NCBI RefSeq assembly: GCF_033343995.1
Contig: NZ_CP137573.1
Coordinates: 62,001-126,000 of the forward strand
Direction of reading: 5' to 3'
DNA from: Streptomyces sp. HUAS YS2
GTDB lineage: Bacteria > Actinomycetota > Actinomycetes > Streptomycetales > Streptomycetaceae
DNA: 64,000 nt
Within the stretch, counting starts at the first letter, position 1. Every line of letters starts with the position of its first letter. The notes under the pieces were generated by a model. The model saw only the letters and a list, made by a program, of their open reading frames with translations, had not been told where the DNA came from and ran no database searches. The position numbers and the translations under genes are program-made. This document shows positions 1-8,120 of the stretch, one piece after another.

Positions 1-393
1 TGAGTACCGAAGAAGCGGCCAGTACAGCGACGGACCACCGTCCGACCATACCCCTGCTCATCCTGTCCCCCTGATCATCACGGCCCCAGCGTATCGAACT
101 GCCGAATCGTCACACTGGTCACCCCGGCCAGGAAGCCTCAACAAGATCGTGTTACGAGCTCCAAGTGAACATCCCGCCACCGGACTATCCCCGCGGGCGA
201 CAGGGCACAGGCTCTGCGCCCCGCCGGCTCCAGTCCACCTGCGTCCCATGACCATCCCCCGCACATGCGGGGAACGGCCGGCGCGGCATGTGAGGCGGTC
301 AGCGCTCCCACCCCAGCGGCAAGTTCCTCTGAGGACGGCACGGCTCGGTCCTCGACAACATCGACCTCCTCAGCTTGCCGACCTCCCCGTGTT
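1..393. other. No recognisable gene
   Basis: Frames on both strands are arginine/proline-rich shadows without domain-like sequence or convincing ribosome binding sites. The only structured item is a CRISPR-repeat-like palindrome near 251-279, listed separately. The first bases could be the tail of a gene outside the window. Confidence 0.5.
250..279. repeat. Isolated CRISPR-repeat-like palindrome
   Basis: The core CCCCGCACATGCGGGGA, preceded by GACCAT, has the size and shape of the type I-E repeats common in Streptomyces. There is no second copy at spacer distance and no cas gene in the window. A related palindrome lies about 440 bp downstream at 689-722. It may be an array relic or a plain hairpin. 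Confidence 0.25.
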
Positions 394-579
394 TCAGCAG
401 GGGCCCTTGTCCTGGCCCGTGCCGCATACCGAGCCGGGATCCTCGTAGATCGAGATCAGGAAGATGACGAAGGCCACCCCTGCCACCACTGTGCCTATAC
501 GCCACAGCAATTCGACACGCTTCCGCCGGTCCTCGTCATGCTCGTGCTCAGCGCGATCACCGCCGCTGTCGCCACTCAT
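394..579 (-). CDS. Small single-pass membrane protein
   Basis: The predicted 61-aa protein has a charged, acidic N-terminus rich in Asp, Glu, His and Arg. One hydrophobic helix (around residues 30-47, core VVAGVAFVIFLISIY) follows, then a short tail with two cysteines. The ATG at 579 is chosen because GAGGGGGG lies just upstream on the coding strand; a longer reading from 633 lacks that. No family is recognised. It probably sits in the cytoplasmic membrane with the charged end inside. It has no operon partner, since the flanks are gene-poor. Confidence 0.55.
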   Translation of the reverse strand: MSGDSGGDRAEHEHDEDRRKRVELLWRIGTVVAGVAFVIFLISIYEDPGSVCGTGQDKGPC

Positions 580-688
580 GGTCCCCCCTCGGATGAGTGC
601 GGCGGAGCCATACCCCGAATGCACGAGCGGCAACCGCGTCAGCGCGCCTGACCGAGCCGCAGCGCCGCGCCGGAGGTGATCGACACCC

Positions 689-722
689 GGGGACCATCCC
701 CGTGCGCGCGGGGATGGCCCCT
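689..722. repeat. GC-rich perfect stem, CRISPR-repeat-like or terminator-like
   Basis: GGGGACCATCCCCG is followed by a short centre and the complementary CGGGGATGG, giving an almost perfect 30-bp palindrome. It shares GACCATCCCC and GCGGGGA with the palindrome at 250-279. It has no T-run, so it is a weak candidate for a factor-independent terminator. It is more likely an orphan repeat or a regulatory hairpin. Confidence 0.3.
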
Positions 723-868
723 GATTGATCGAGCGTCAGGAGAGAACCTGTCATCAGGTCGCCCCTGGCTGAGTCAGCCTCACCCGAGCTGGGGCCCCGG
801 TTTGGGCTCATGCTCTCCGGAGCCGAGCCCGTCCGCGGCCGCCCCCACGTGCCGATCGGTAACTCGAT

Positions 869-1069
869 GTGGCCAGTCCACAGAACCCTGAGCCAGGACC
901 GAGACTCCTGCAACAAAGCCAAGCAGCGCAGTTCGAGGAACCGCCGCGGCACGTCGAACTGGTCATCAGCGGGCCTCGGCCCGGAGAGTGCGAGATCGGC
1001 TGCCGACGATGCGGGAAGGCAGTCCGTCCGTACCCGGCAGGATGGCGGTGTGAGGAGCATCGGCCGTGA
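869..1069 (+). CDS. Small zinc-ribbon-like hypothetical protein
   Basis: A GTG-started frame of 66 aa. The C-terminal third holds a C-x3-C-x2-C pattern (CEIGCRRC) followed by WRCEEH, giving four cysteines and a histidine that could bind zinc. The aromatic, proline-rich stretch between them (VRPYPAGW) resembles small zinc-finger proteins carried by actinobacterial conjugative elements and phages. The N-terminus is low complexity, and the ribosome binding site is poor, so the start is uncertain. It is likely part of the decayed element that also left the toxin-antitoxin and prim-pol scraps downstream. Confidence 0.45.
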   Translation: MASPQNPEPGPRLLQQSQAAQFEEPPRHVELVISGPRPGECEIGCRRCGKAVRPYPAGWRCEEHRP

Positions 1070-1284
1070 CCCTGGCGAGGCACGTGACCTAATCGGCTTC
1101 GGTCGCGTTGACCGGGTGGCGCGTGCACTCCCCTGTCAGGAGAAACCGCCTGCGGGGCCAGACCCGCCCGGCCTGGCCCCGCCCCCGCTTTGCGACCCTC
1201 TCTGATGACTGGATTCCGCCCGGGGTGTCGGTGGCCGCTGGGATACTCGGACTTCAGACTGGTGATCATCAGGGGGAGGGGTCG

Positions 1285-1887
1285 ATGTCTGGATTCGCGA
1301 GGGATCCGCAGTACTACGGCGACCGGCTCGTGTACGAGCCCCTGGAAAGCAAGTGGAGCCGCTACCACGCGACGCACTGCGGCTGCGGGCAGGACTGGCT
1401 GACTGCCCATGCCATCCCCGCTGGATTCACCGTCATCCCGCGCGGCAAGACCGGCTACTACGGTCTGGTCGGGCCCGGGCTGACCGAGGGTGTCGACGAG
1501 CAGGCCCTGACGGCCAACGCGCTGTGGGAAGCCGTCACCGGCAAACCAGGCACTCAGACCTGGCACGAGACCGTTCATGTCACCTGCCGGAGCCCTGAGG
1601 CCGAAGCTGCGCGGAAGGCGGAGAACGAACGCATCTACGGGCCGCGGCGGGAACGTGCCGCGAAGGCCAGGACCGAGCGGGCCACGGACAAGCAGCTTGC
1701 GTACCTGGCGAAGCTCGCGGAGACCGCAGGCAAGGAGCGGTTTGACGCCGAGTTCTTCAAGGTGATCAAGGGCACCGACATCAAGCCGCGAGCTCCCCGC
1801 GAGCGGATGACCACGGCGTCCAAGAGGCTGACCAAGGCGGCGGCACGGAAACTGATCGGTGCCCTCGTCGCTCTGGAGACATCCTGA
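1285..1887 (+). CDS. Hypothetical protein
   Basis: The 200-aa protein starts at an ATG behind a strong purine-rich site (GGGGGAGGGG). The N-terminal half contains HCGCGQDW and many Gly/Tyr residues. The C-terminal half is highly charged and helical, rich in Lys, Arg, Glu and Ala (about residues 115-200), and may bind nucleic acid. I recognise no named family. Its position beside a toxin-antitoxin cassette and other scraps suggests accessory, element-borne origin. The codon usage looks like a normal expressed gene. It is monocistronic, as the next gene starts 62 bp later with its own ribosome binding site. Confidence 0.7.
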   Translation: MSGFARDPQYYGDRLVYEPLESKWSRYHATHCGCGQDWLTAHAIPAGFTVIPRGKTGYYGLVGPGLTEGVDEQALTANALWEAVTGKPGTQTWHETVHVTCRSPEAEAARKAENERIYGPRRERAAKARTERATDKQLAYLAKLAETAGKERFDAEFFKVIKGTDIKPRAPRERMTTASKRLTKAAARKLIGALVALETS

Positions 1888-1949
1888 CCAGACCCACGTG
1901 GCGGGCTGCTGCGCTAGCCTCGGGGTGTACGCGACCGGCGGAGGACCCG

Positions 1950-2162
1950 ATGGCGCACCTGACCTTCGACGAGGACGAGACGCGGATGCTTCGCGACTCC
2001 GCCCGTGAGCGCGCCGCGGACGGCGACGGTCTCCTCGCGTACGCCCTCCAGCAGCTCGCGGCCGAGGGCGTCGACCTGACGAAGGTCACCCCGTATGCCG
2101 AGGTGCAGGCGCGGTACGGCCTCGGAGACGCCGACGCCGCCCGAACGCCCGGCACCGCCTGA
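1950..2162 (+). CDS. Putative antitoxin of a RelE/ParE-type toxin-antitoxin pair
   Basis: The 70-aa protein begins MAHLTFDEDE. It is acidic and helical in the first 45 residues, with a looser C-terminus, the usual build of small antitoxins that wrap a RelE/ParE toxin. GGAGGA precedes the ATG. The stop overlaps the toxin start as TGATG, so the pair was translationally coupled. The leader (from GCTGCGCTAGCCTCG at about 1907) and the first codons are repeated at about 4845-4920 before a decayed paralogue. With the toxin broken, this gene may now be neutral or protect against related toxins. The function is inferred from context and size, not from a recognised antitoxin motif. Confidence 0.6.
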   Translation: MAHLTFDEDETRMLRDSARERAADGDGLLAYALQQLAAEGVDLTKVTPYAEVQARYGLGDADAARTPGTA

Positions 2163-2416
2163 TGGCACCCAAGCACGGCCCCTGGCGGGCGCACGTCGTC
2201 CTCCACGACGTCGCCGAACCGCAGATCGACGCGATGGCCGACGCCGAGCGCGAGGTCCTCGACGCCGCGATCGTCCGCCTGTCCCTCGACCACCGGATCG
2301 GCACCCGCGTCGAGCACTAGCTCGAGTGGGAGTACCGCGACGACCGGGTCCGCGTCGTCTACATCCCGACCGTGGTCGGCACGATCATCCTGGTCGCCTA
2401 CGTCGAGGTCGAATGA
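2162..2416 (+). pseudogene. RelE/ParE-family toxin with an in-frame stop
   Basis: The frame would encode 84 aa with the family's pattern: an N-terminal helical half, RIGTRVE, then a beta-rich end WEYRDDRVRVVYIP and VAYVEV. RelE/ParE proteins are mRNA interferases or gyrase poisons. Codon 53 is TAG (2318-2320), between VEH and LEWEY. A single GAG-to-TAG change would explain it. The truncated product lacks the C-terminal strands that carry the active surface, so it should be inactive. The coupling to the upstream antitoxin is intact, suggesting recent inactivation. Suppression or a sequencing error cannot be excluded. Confidence 0.65.
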
Positions 2417-2772
2417 CCCAGCCCAACCGTTGGCCAGAGGCCGGTACAGTCCCCTCTTCGGCGGGCTCACGTTCTGGTGATCACTTCTACAACCCGTCGC
2501 CTTCGCGCCCCTGGCTCCAGCGCTCTGGACCAGGGCGTGGTACATCAGCAGTACGGCAGCGGCCGGCGCCGGGCTACGGCTGGCTGTCCTCGCAATCGCG
2601 TACGCGGGATTCTGAGCCAGCCGCGATCAGCTCGTGCGCGAAGCTGGGCCGCTCCACCTTTCTCTGGTCCTGCCGAGACCTCTCCGCCCGAGGCATCGTC
2701 CACGCCCCGCTTCAGCGCCCCGGCCTGACTGAGTGACCCGATCTTGAACGCGCTGGAGCGTCGACGCGCGGC
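2417..2772. other. Intergenic stretch carrying a repeat
   Basis: No supported gene lies here. The notable item is the palindrome-containing repeat at 2505-2579, which has a second copy at 7025-7100. Sequence after about 2600 shows nothing recognisable. Confidence 0.5.
2505..2579 (+). repeat. Intergenic repeat copy A (hairpin plus GC block)
   Basis: It begins GCGCCCCTGG, contains the palindrome CCTGGCTCCAGCGC...CCAGG, and ends GCAGCGGCCGGCGCCGGGC followed by TACGG. Copy B at 7025-7100 keeps the palindrome, with compensating changes in the arms, and the GC block exactly. The middle 20 bp differ. It could be a small non-autonomous element or a structured RNA. Confidence 0.5.
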
Positions 2773-3558
2773 GTGGCGCATGGTTGCTTGATCACGAATC
2801 CATGCATGGTGGCGACATCCTCAAGAGGGAGCGCGCATGGGACAGGAGTCGCCGCCAGGTACGGGCGAGCCGGAAGACAATGGGCCCCTGGCCAGGTCCG
2901 GGACAGCCGTCTTCAGAGCTGGCAGACGTTGCTGGCCGCGCTCGTTGCTGCGGCGGTATCGCTTATCGGCATCCTGATCACGAGGGGTCCCGACACCGGG
3001 TCACAGCCGGACCCAGCCCCGACAACCACTTCTCCCGAGCCGCAACCGGTCGAGGCCTACATCACGAGGGTGCAGTCGGGCCCCCACCCCAGACTCCCCT
3101 CACCGGCCGTGTTGTTCCATCTTGAGGGAAAGTTCAAGAACCTCGAGCCTGGAACAGCTGTGGTCGGTCTCCTGGGGCCCGAGATGACGGCCGGCAGTAC
3201 ACGACAGTGGGTGGTGGCGAACGCCGTCCTGGACAGAGCGCGGAGTACGTGGAAGGTGGACCTGCGGCTGCAGCGTCCAGGCAAGCAGGTCCTCTATCAG
3301 GTTGGCACCGCCTCGGAGGAACTTGGGGGGCACTGCACTGCCGAGACCGAGTGCCTCCTCGCTGACCAGCCTGAAGGCCCCACCGAAAGCGCAACGGCCA
3401 GTGACCCGCCGGATGAAGGTGATCAAGCCACCCCTGGCGAGTCGAGCGGTACGGAAGAACCAGCATCCTCGATGGACGAGTTCACCCCAACCACTCCCCT
3501 CACCGACGCAAAGACGGGGCAGACGTATTCATTGCCCCCACCTGGCCCCGGTCCTTGA
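2773..3558 (+). CDS. Membrane-anchored hypothetical protein, possibly frameshifted near its start
   Basis: The well-supported part runs from a hydrophobic helix (WQTLLAALVAAAVSLIGILIT, about residues 50-70) through a Thr/Pro-rich linker to a domain of about 100 residues, then an acidic Ser/Thr/Pro-rich tail. This suggests one membrane anchor with an external domain. The domain is not recognised. The in-frame ATG at 2773 has no ribosome binding site. An ATG at 2837 in another frame has AAGAGGGAG before it and opens with a plausible hydrophilic start (MGQESPPGTG). The true gene may therefore start at 2837 and have suffered a frameshift around 2900-2930. Confidence 0.5.
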   Translation: MAHGCLITNPCMVATSSRGSAHGTGVAARYGRAGRQWAPGQVRDSRLQSWQTLLAALVAAAVSLIGILITRGPDTGSQPDPAPTTTSPEPQPVEAYITRVQSGPHPRLPSPAVLFHLEGKFKNLEPGTAVVGLLGPEMTAGSTRQWVVANAVLDRARSTWKVDLRLQRPGKQVLYQVGTASEELGGHCTAETECLLADQPEGPTESATASDPPDEGDQATPGESSGTEEPASSMDEFTPTTPLTDAKTGQTYSLPPPGPGP

Positions 3559-3597
3559 AGGCGAATTAGTCGTTGCGCAGGGGCTCGAGGGTTCGGC

Positions 3598-4017
3598 GGG
3601 ACGCTTTCACTCGACTCGCTGGCCGGGGCGAACATCGGCGTCGCCTGCCGACGGTCCCGCCTGATCGTCCTCGACCTCGACGTGAAGCACGACGTCAACG
3701 GCATCGAGACGTTCTCCTGGCACCTCGCGCGGTGCCGGGAGCCGTGGCCGGACACGCTGACGGTCGCCACGCCGTCCGGCGGCCGCCACATCTACTACCG
3801 GGCCCGCTCCGGCTGGACAGTACCCAGCTCGTCCTGCGACCGCATCCGCCTCGGCCCTGGCGTCGACGTTCGCGCCCCGGGCCGGCGGCTCGGCGGGTAC
3901 GTCGACGGCCCCGGATCGGTCGTCGACGGCTGGCGGTACGAGGTCGCCGTCGACGCGCCGGTGCAGCTGCTGCCGGTGTGGGTGGCCGAGTTGATTGGCG
4001 GCCGCCGAAACGGCTGA
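3598..4017 (+). pseudogene. Prim-pol (bifunctional DNA primase/polymerase) domain, 5'-truncated
   Basis: From about 3598 the frame reads NIGVACRRSRLIVLDLDV, then about 110 residues ending in a stop. The core matches the N-terminal prim-pol fold of replication proteins from actinobacterial integrative elements and phages: the hydrophobic strand with DLDV metal ligands, TPSGGRHIYY, and GVDVRAPG. The beginning of the domain and any helicase part are missing. The only internal start (GTG 3682) removes the DLDV motif. The frame is shared with the preceding gene's stop at 3556-3558, hinting at a deletion junction. It is a relic of a replicating or conjugative element. Confidence 0.6.
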
Positions 4018-4221
4018 CCACAGGCCACGGGCCGCTACGGTGTCCCGAGGCGGTTCACCCTTTGGGGTGGTGGCTTTCGTCGGCCCGCTCCTCGCGCCCC
4101 CGATCCGCGCTCTGGACGGGGGCGCAAGCATGGCCGCGCGGTGGTCGGCTCGAGGTGCGTGATTTTCTGGGCGGCAACGTCGCCGAGGGCCAATGTGCCC
4201 GCCAAACTGAGGAGTTGACCA

Positions 4222-4809
4222 TTGGCCGGGAGCGATCTGACCACATACATGCAGATGAGCACCGAGTTCGCCGCTGCCATGGTGACGGTGATCCCCGTGA
4301 CACTCCTGCTGGGCGGTGTGGAGATCAACACACTGCAAGCACGCCGACGCCAGGAGGCGGAGACGATCCAGGGGCTCATCGAGGCGGCCGCGGACCGCAT
4401 CCTGGCTCGGCTGGCGGCGAGCGAATCGCCTGACCAGAGGGACCTCTCCATCGTCTCCCGCAAAGGCCGCCACGATTTCCATGAATACACGGTGCTTCAG
4501 ATGATGTGGGGCATCTACACCGTCGCGGGAATCCTCGCCGAGATGTACCTGGTCATGTGGCTCGCTCTGGCCGAGGGGCCTAAAACGCCGTGGGCGGCGA
4601 ACGCAGTCGCGTGGATCGGGGTGTACGGCTTCTTCCTCGTCCTCTTCTCGTCCGCGACCTTGCTCATGAGTCAGAGGCAGTACCAAAGCGAGGTAGTAGC
4701 CTGCTCACCTCTGCCGACCTCGGAGCACCCTGCTGTAGCTGCCGCGGTCGCGCTCGGAGCAGGCACCAACGTCGTGCCTCCTCAGCCTGACCGGCAAGCA
4801 TCCAGCTGA
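4222..4809 (+). CDS. Three-helix membrane protein, hypothetical
   Basis: The 195-aa protein starts at TTG 4222 with GAGGAG seven bases upstream. Hydrophobic segments appear at about residues 15-33, 92-112 and 124-147. Between the first two lies a charged helical stretch (ARRRQEAETIQGLIEAAADRI), probably cytoplasmic. The C-terminal tail is Pro/Ala-rich. No family is recognised. It stands alone between the prim-pol relic and the decayed toxin-antitoxin copy. Confidence 0.6.
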   Translation: MAGSDLTTYMQMSTEFAAAMVTVIPVTLLLGGVEINTLQARRRQEAETIQGLIEAAADRILARLAASESPDQRDLSIVSRKGRHDFHEYTVLQMMWGIYTVAGILAEMYLVMWLALAEGPKTPWAANAVAWIGVYGFFLVLFSSATLLMSQRQYQSEVVACSPLPTSEHPAVAAAVALGAGTNVVPPQPDRQASS

Positions 4810-4844
4810 CTCCGAGACGAACCAGGTCCCCAGCCAGCCCAGCT

Positions 4845-5291
4845 GCGCTAGCCTCGACGAAGCACCCGACCGCCGGAGGAACCGATGGCGAACCTGACCT
4901 TCAACGAGGCGGAGCAGCGCGGGCTGCGCGAGGCCGCCCGTACCGAGTTCCCCGGGAACCCTTCGCTGGCCTAGGTCCTCGAGAACCTCGCCTCCGAAGG
5001 CACAACGAAATCCTCCACGACGACTCCCTCGCCTTCGCCACCGACGACAGGTACCCCGAGTCCGACCACGCCCCCGTCGTCGCCACCTTCCACTTCGACG
5101 GACGCCATAGCCCTCCACCCCTGACGTCCCGTGTCGCGGCCGGCCCGACCCGCCTCCACCAGGTCCGGCCGCTCGCAGTTCGCCGGATGCACGACCCGGA
5201 CCAGCTCCTGATCGTGCAGCTCGAGCTGGGAGTACCCCGACAGCGGCGAGCGGATCGGCTGTCTGACCTGACATTCACGGCCGCGCCGTGA
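4845..5291 (+). pseudogene. Decayed second copy of the toxin-antitoxin cassette, with a foreign insert
   Basis: The leader AGCTGCGCTAGCCTCG, the ribosome binding site and the first codons (from ATG 4885, MANLTFNEAEQRGLREAAR) parallel the antitoxin at 1950. A TAG follows after 29 codons. The reading then changes to a fragment ending SDHAPVVATFHFDG (5001-5100), which looks like the C-terminus of an endonuclease/exonuclease/phosphatase-family enzyme. Near 5215-5260, CAGCTCGAGCTGGGAGTACC matches the toxin's LEWEYRD segment in another frame. This is a mosaic of paralogous cassette ends around a nuclease tail. Confidence 0.5.
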
Positions 5292-5673
5292 ACGGAGGAC
5301 TCATCCCCTGAACTTGACGGCATAGCAACGTGAGGTGTCTACGTTGTCCGCGTGGCGCGTGCACGCCTCGCACGACGGGGTGCGTCACCCGGGGGCCTGG
5401 ACCCCGCCCGGCCCGGGCCCCCACTCGTTTCCCGTCGGCTTCCCGCACGAGGCGTCGAAGCCGTATCGCATGGACGACGGCATCATCCGCACTATCGCGC
5501 GAGCACGTCACCGTGGCCATCCTTGTCAGGGCACACCGGCACCCTGACCGTCCTGGCCATCGCCTACGCCACCGAGGTGTAGCCGACCACTGTCGGCGGT
5601 GCTGGAAGTGGGTCGAGTCGACCTGGAACTGATCCCGGCGCTCGCTCCCGGCTGCGAGTGAGATCCTGAACGG
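5292..5673. other. No supported gene
   Basis: Short frames exist on the plus strand, one ending in TLTVLAIAYATEV, but none has a good start signal or a recognisable domain. It may be eroded coding sequence. Confidence 0.4.
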
Positions 5674-6462
5674 ATGACCGAGACATCCGCAGCTCTGGCA
5701 ACCGCCCGGTGGCCGCTGACCGCGGCTGGGGAGATCGAATGGCTGCGGGAGCTGGCCGGCGACGACGGGCTCACTGGCTTCATGCCCCCAGCGCTGCCCG
5801 ATGCTGCATGGGTGCTCCATTCCATGTATGAACACGAACTCGGGCCCACCGACATGTCCTACGTCGCGTACCAACGAGCCGTGCTCAATGGCGGCGGACC
5901 GGAGATCATCCCGGGCCTCGACCCGGCGGAAGTGTTCGCAGGCACCGTAGGCGAGCGCCCCGGACCTCGTTGGCGCCGGCTGCTCTGGGCGGAGCTCGCA
6001 CGGCGGACCCGTGATCCCCTCGTGCCCGAAGGGCAACTGCCCTGCTACCGCTCCTTCCCCTCGCTCCGGGAGCCGGACGGCTGGCCAGTCGGCATCACGG
6101 GGCCGTCCGAGGGCAGTCTGGACCGAACCGACTGGAACCGACTGGTCGACATCCTCACCAAGCACAGCCCCCAGGGCGCGGGAACCCGCTGCCTGGCCTA
6201 CTACAGCCCGCTGTTGCACGGAGCCGAAGACTTCGTCAACCTGCACGTCCGGGCCGGCGCGCTCGCGGACGCCAAGGCCTTGTACGACCACCCCGAAGAG
6301 GACGGTTGGACCCCGTCCAATCTCTGGGCCCAGGACCGGTCCTGGGTCCTGTGCACGGACTACGACCTCTGGGCCACCAAAGTGGCGGGCCCCGCCCCGC
6401 TCGTCGAGGCCCTCCTCAGCGACACAGCAATCGAGGCCGTACGACTGCCCTGGGCCCCCTGA
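5674..6462 (+). CDS. Hypothetical protein (cytoplasmic, 262 aa)
   Basis: A soluble acidic protein with many Trp and Pro residues and no signal peptide or membrane segment. Features include WLRELAGDDGLTGFMPPALPD near the N-terminus, a basic RWRRLLWAEL stretch, and a C-terminal WAQDRSWVLCTDYDLWATKVAG that resembles immunity- or SUKH-like hypothetical proteins of streptomycetes in style. I cannot assign a family. The ATG at 5674 is the first in frame, with a weak GATCCTGAACGG leader. It is flanked by degenerate sequence and appears monocistronic. Confidence 0.65.
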   Translation: MTETSAALATARWPLTAAGEIEWLRELAGDDGLTGFMPPALPDAAWVLHSMYEHELGPTDMSYVAYQRAVLNGGGPEIIPGLDPAEVFAGTVGERPGPRWRRLLWAELARRTRDPLVPEGQLPCYRSFPSLREPDGWPVGITGPSEGSLDRTDWNRLVDILTKHSPQGAGTRCLAYYSPLLHGAEDFVNLHVRAGALADAKALYDHPEEDGWTPSNLWAQDRSWVLCTDYDLWATKVAGPAPLVEALLSDTAIEAVRLPWAP

Positions 6463-6628
6463 TCCTCTCCTGGGTGGGAAATGCAGATCCGCGACCTCGG
6501 CGCCCTGAGCTGGCTTCCCCCTTCCAGTCGGCGTCTGTAATGGCCTCCTAGGCAGGGGTATGGGTCTCGCGACCTGCGCGTTCACCGGGCATGGGGACTT
6601 GAAGTCAGGCTCTGCCGTCCTGCTGCAT

Positions 6629-7270
6629 ATGGATCAAGGAATAGCCGCTCTGGTAGCAGGCTTCTCGGGTGCGTTAGGGGCCTTGGCCGGCGCGGCTGTC
6701 GGAGGTGTCGCTGCCGTCCGCGGTGCACGGACAGCGGCACAGTCCGCACGTCAGCAGGTACGTGATCAGGCGGCGGTGGAACATCAGCACTGGCTGCGCG
6801 GGCAGCGCCAGGAGGCCTATGCGCAGTGCACCGGTGCCGTAGAGCGATGCCTGGCGGCGAGCGAGGCGGCCTTCTCTCACGACGCGGATGCAGCACGGGT
6901 GGCCAGTGCGCGCGAAGCGCATGCGGGGTACGACACACCACACTCGATGATCTCCCATTCTGAAGATCTACCCGGCGTAAACCCGAGGGCCGGTCGGCCT
7001 GCGCGCCGAGGCAGCAGGCCCACGGCGCCCCTGGTTCCAGCGCTTTGGGCCAGGGGCACGCTGCGGCAGCCATCCGGCAGCGGCCGGCGCCGGGCTACGG
7101 GGATGGGTGTGTGGTGGACGACGCCCGGACAGGCCCTAGCAGGACGCCAGCCGCCCGGCGAGGTCGCCCGCCAGCTCCCCCCGTGGCGCCCCTCGTCCGA
7201 CTCGTCCTCGAACCACAGGAGCAGGTTCCGATCGTTTGATGGACGATCGGGAGGAGTCGCCCGGACCTGA
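6629..7270 (+). pseudogene. Membrane-anchored hypothetical protein, C-terminus degenerate
   Basis: The start ATG 6629 opens a protein with an N-terminal Gly/Ala-rich helix (about residues 5-30). A helical segment rich in Gln and Arg (ARQQVRDQAAVEHQHW) follows, then RQEAYAQCTGAVERC. This layout of an anchor followed by an RR-QEAYA helix is common among small actinobacterial proteins of unknown role. After about residue 110 the frame loses protein-like composition and runs through the intergenic repeat at 7025-7100. The original C-terminus has therefore probably been replaced. The gene at 7279-7811 has a similar layout on the other strand. Confidence 0.45.
7025..7100 (+). repeat. Intergenic repeat copy B
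   Basis: Second copy of the element at 2505-2579: CCTGGTTCCAGCGCTTTGG..CCAGG hairpin followed by CCGGCAGCGGCCGGCGCCGG and GCTACGG. The arm changes relative to copy A largely preserve pairing. Confidence 0.5.
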
Positions 7271-7278
7271 GTGCCCCC

Positions 7279-7811
7279 TCACCGCCCAGCGCTGTCGCCG
7301 TTCAGATGATCACGAGCTGCGACCATGAACGCGTCAATCGCCGTCGACAAGGCCGCATGCATAAGAACCTCATGCGGCCTGCTATCGGTTTCGGTGCCGT
7401 GACGTATCGGAAAGTAGCCATGAGCACTCAGGCGTACCTGGAGAGCAGCATCCTTGATGGCCCGGGCAAGATCGGCGATGTGGGCGGGGCCCTCCAGGAG
7501 TACTAAAGAGTACGCGCGATGCAGTCCGTCCACGGATTGGGACGCCTCGAGCCGGAGTTCACGTGCCCGCTGCGACATGCGCGCGGACTCAGCTGGGCTC
7601 ACCGTGTCAGGCAGATTTCCCCAAGCCCGCGCACGCACTCTTCTGAGTTCCGTCCCGTCGCGGTAGGTGACGGCGGCTTCGAGGAAGGCGGCGTATGCGT
7701 CGCGTCGGTGTTGTCTGCGGACGGCGTCCACAGGGCCGCGGTGGGGGCCGTCGGGGTGAGGGCCAGGGTCAGGGCCGCGCACGCGGCGAGCAGTACAGCG
7801 GTCTTCTTCAT
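7279..7811 (-). pseudogene. Frameshifted exported or anchored helical protein
   Basis: ATG 7811 has a good ribosome binding site (GGGAGATAA) and opens a signal-like segment, MKKTAVLLAACAALTLALT. That frame soon becomes implausible. Near 7735 the adjacent frame takes over with VRRQHRRDAYAAFLEAAVTY and continues as a normal helical protein to 7279. Joining the two gives about 175 aa, with an anchor followed by an RR..DAYAAFLEAA helix, an arrangement common in streptomycete hypothetical proteins. One indel would restore it. No programmed-slippage motif is obvious. Confidence 0.5.
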
Positions 7812-7839
7812 GGCGTTATCTCCCGGTCGGTCGGGCAGG

Positions 7840-8120
7840 CTACGGAGCGGGGGTGTAGTGGACGACGGTGGTCTCGCAGGCCTCGGCGTACACCGTCAGC
7901 GCGTCAACCTCGGCCTGGTCCGCCGACAGGCCCCAGCGCAGCTTGGTGCCGGTCCACTCGCCGACGTACCGGCAATGCGCTTCGGGGAGCGGCGGCATCC
8001 ACTCGGCCGGGTCCTGGTCCGCCTTGCTCCTGTTCGACCGCGCCGTCACGGCCACCAAGGAGACGGCGGCGTCTTGGTCGTTGGCGTACGCCTCACGCCG
8101 CTTCGCATCCCAGTTCGAGG
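7840..8120 (-). pseudogene. HNH endonuclease (DUF1524/GmrSD C-terminal type), 5'-truncated
   Basis: The frame reads SNWDAKRREAYAND, then SLVAVTARSNRSKADQDPAEW, CRYVGEWTGTKLRWGLS and a short tail. This matches the C-terminal half of secreted or phage-type HNH-family nucleases in actinobacteria, including the NRSKADQDP signature after the catalytic segment. The catalytic HNH histidines and the N-terminus are missing: homology stops at about 8120, where a transposase 3' scar begins. The product would be inactive. Confidence 0.65.

Noticed and set aside
250-722. A CRISPR array
   Set aside because: There are only two divergent palindromes, without regular spacing or cas genes.
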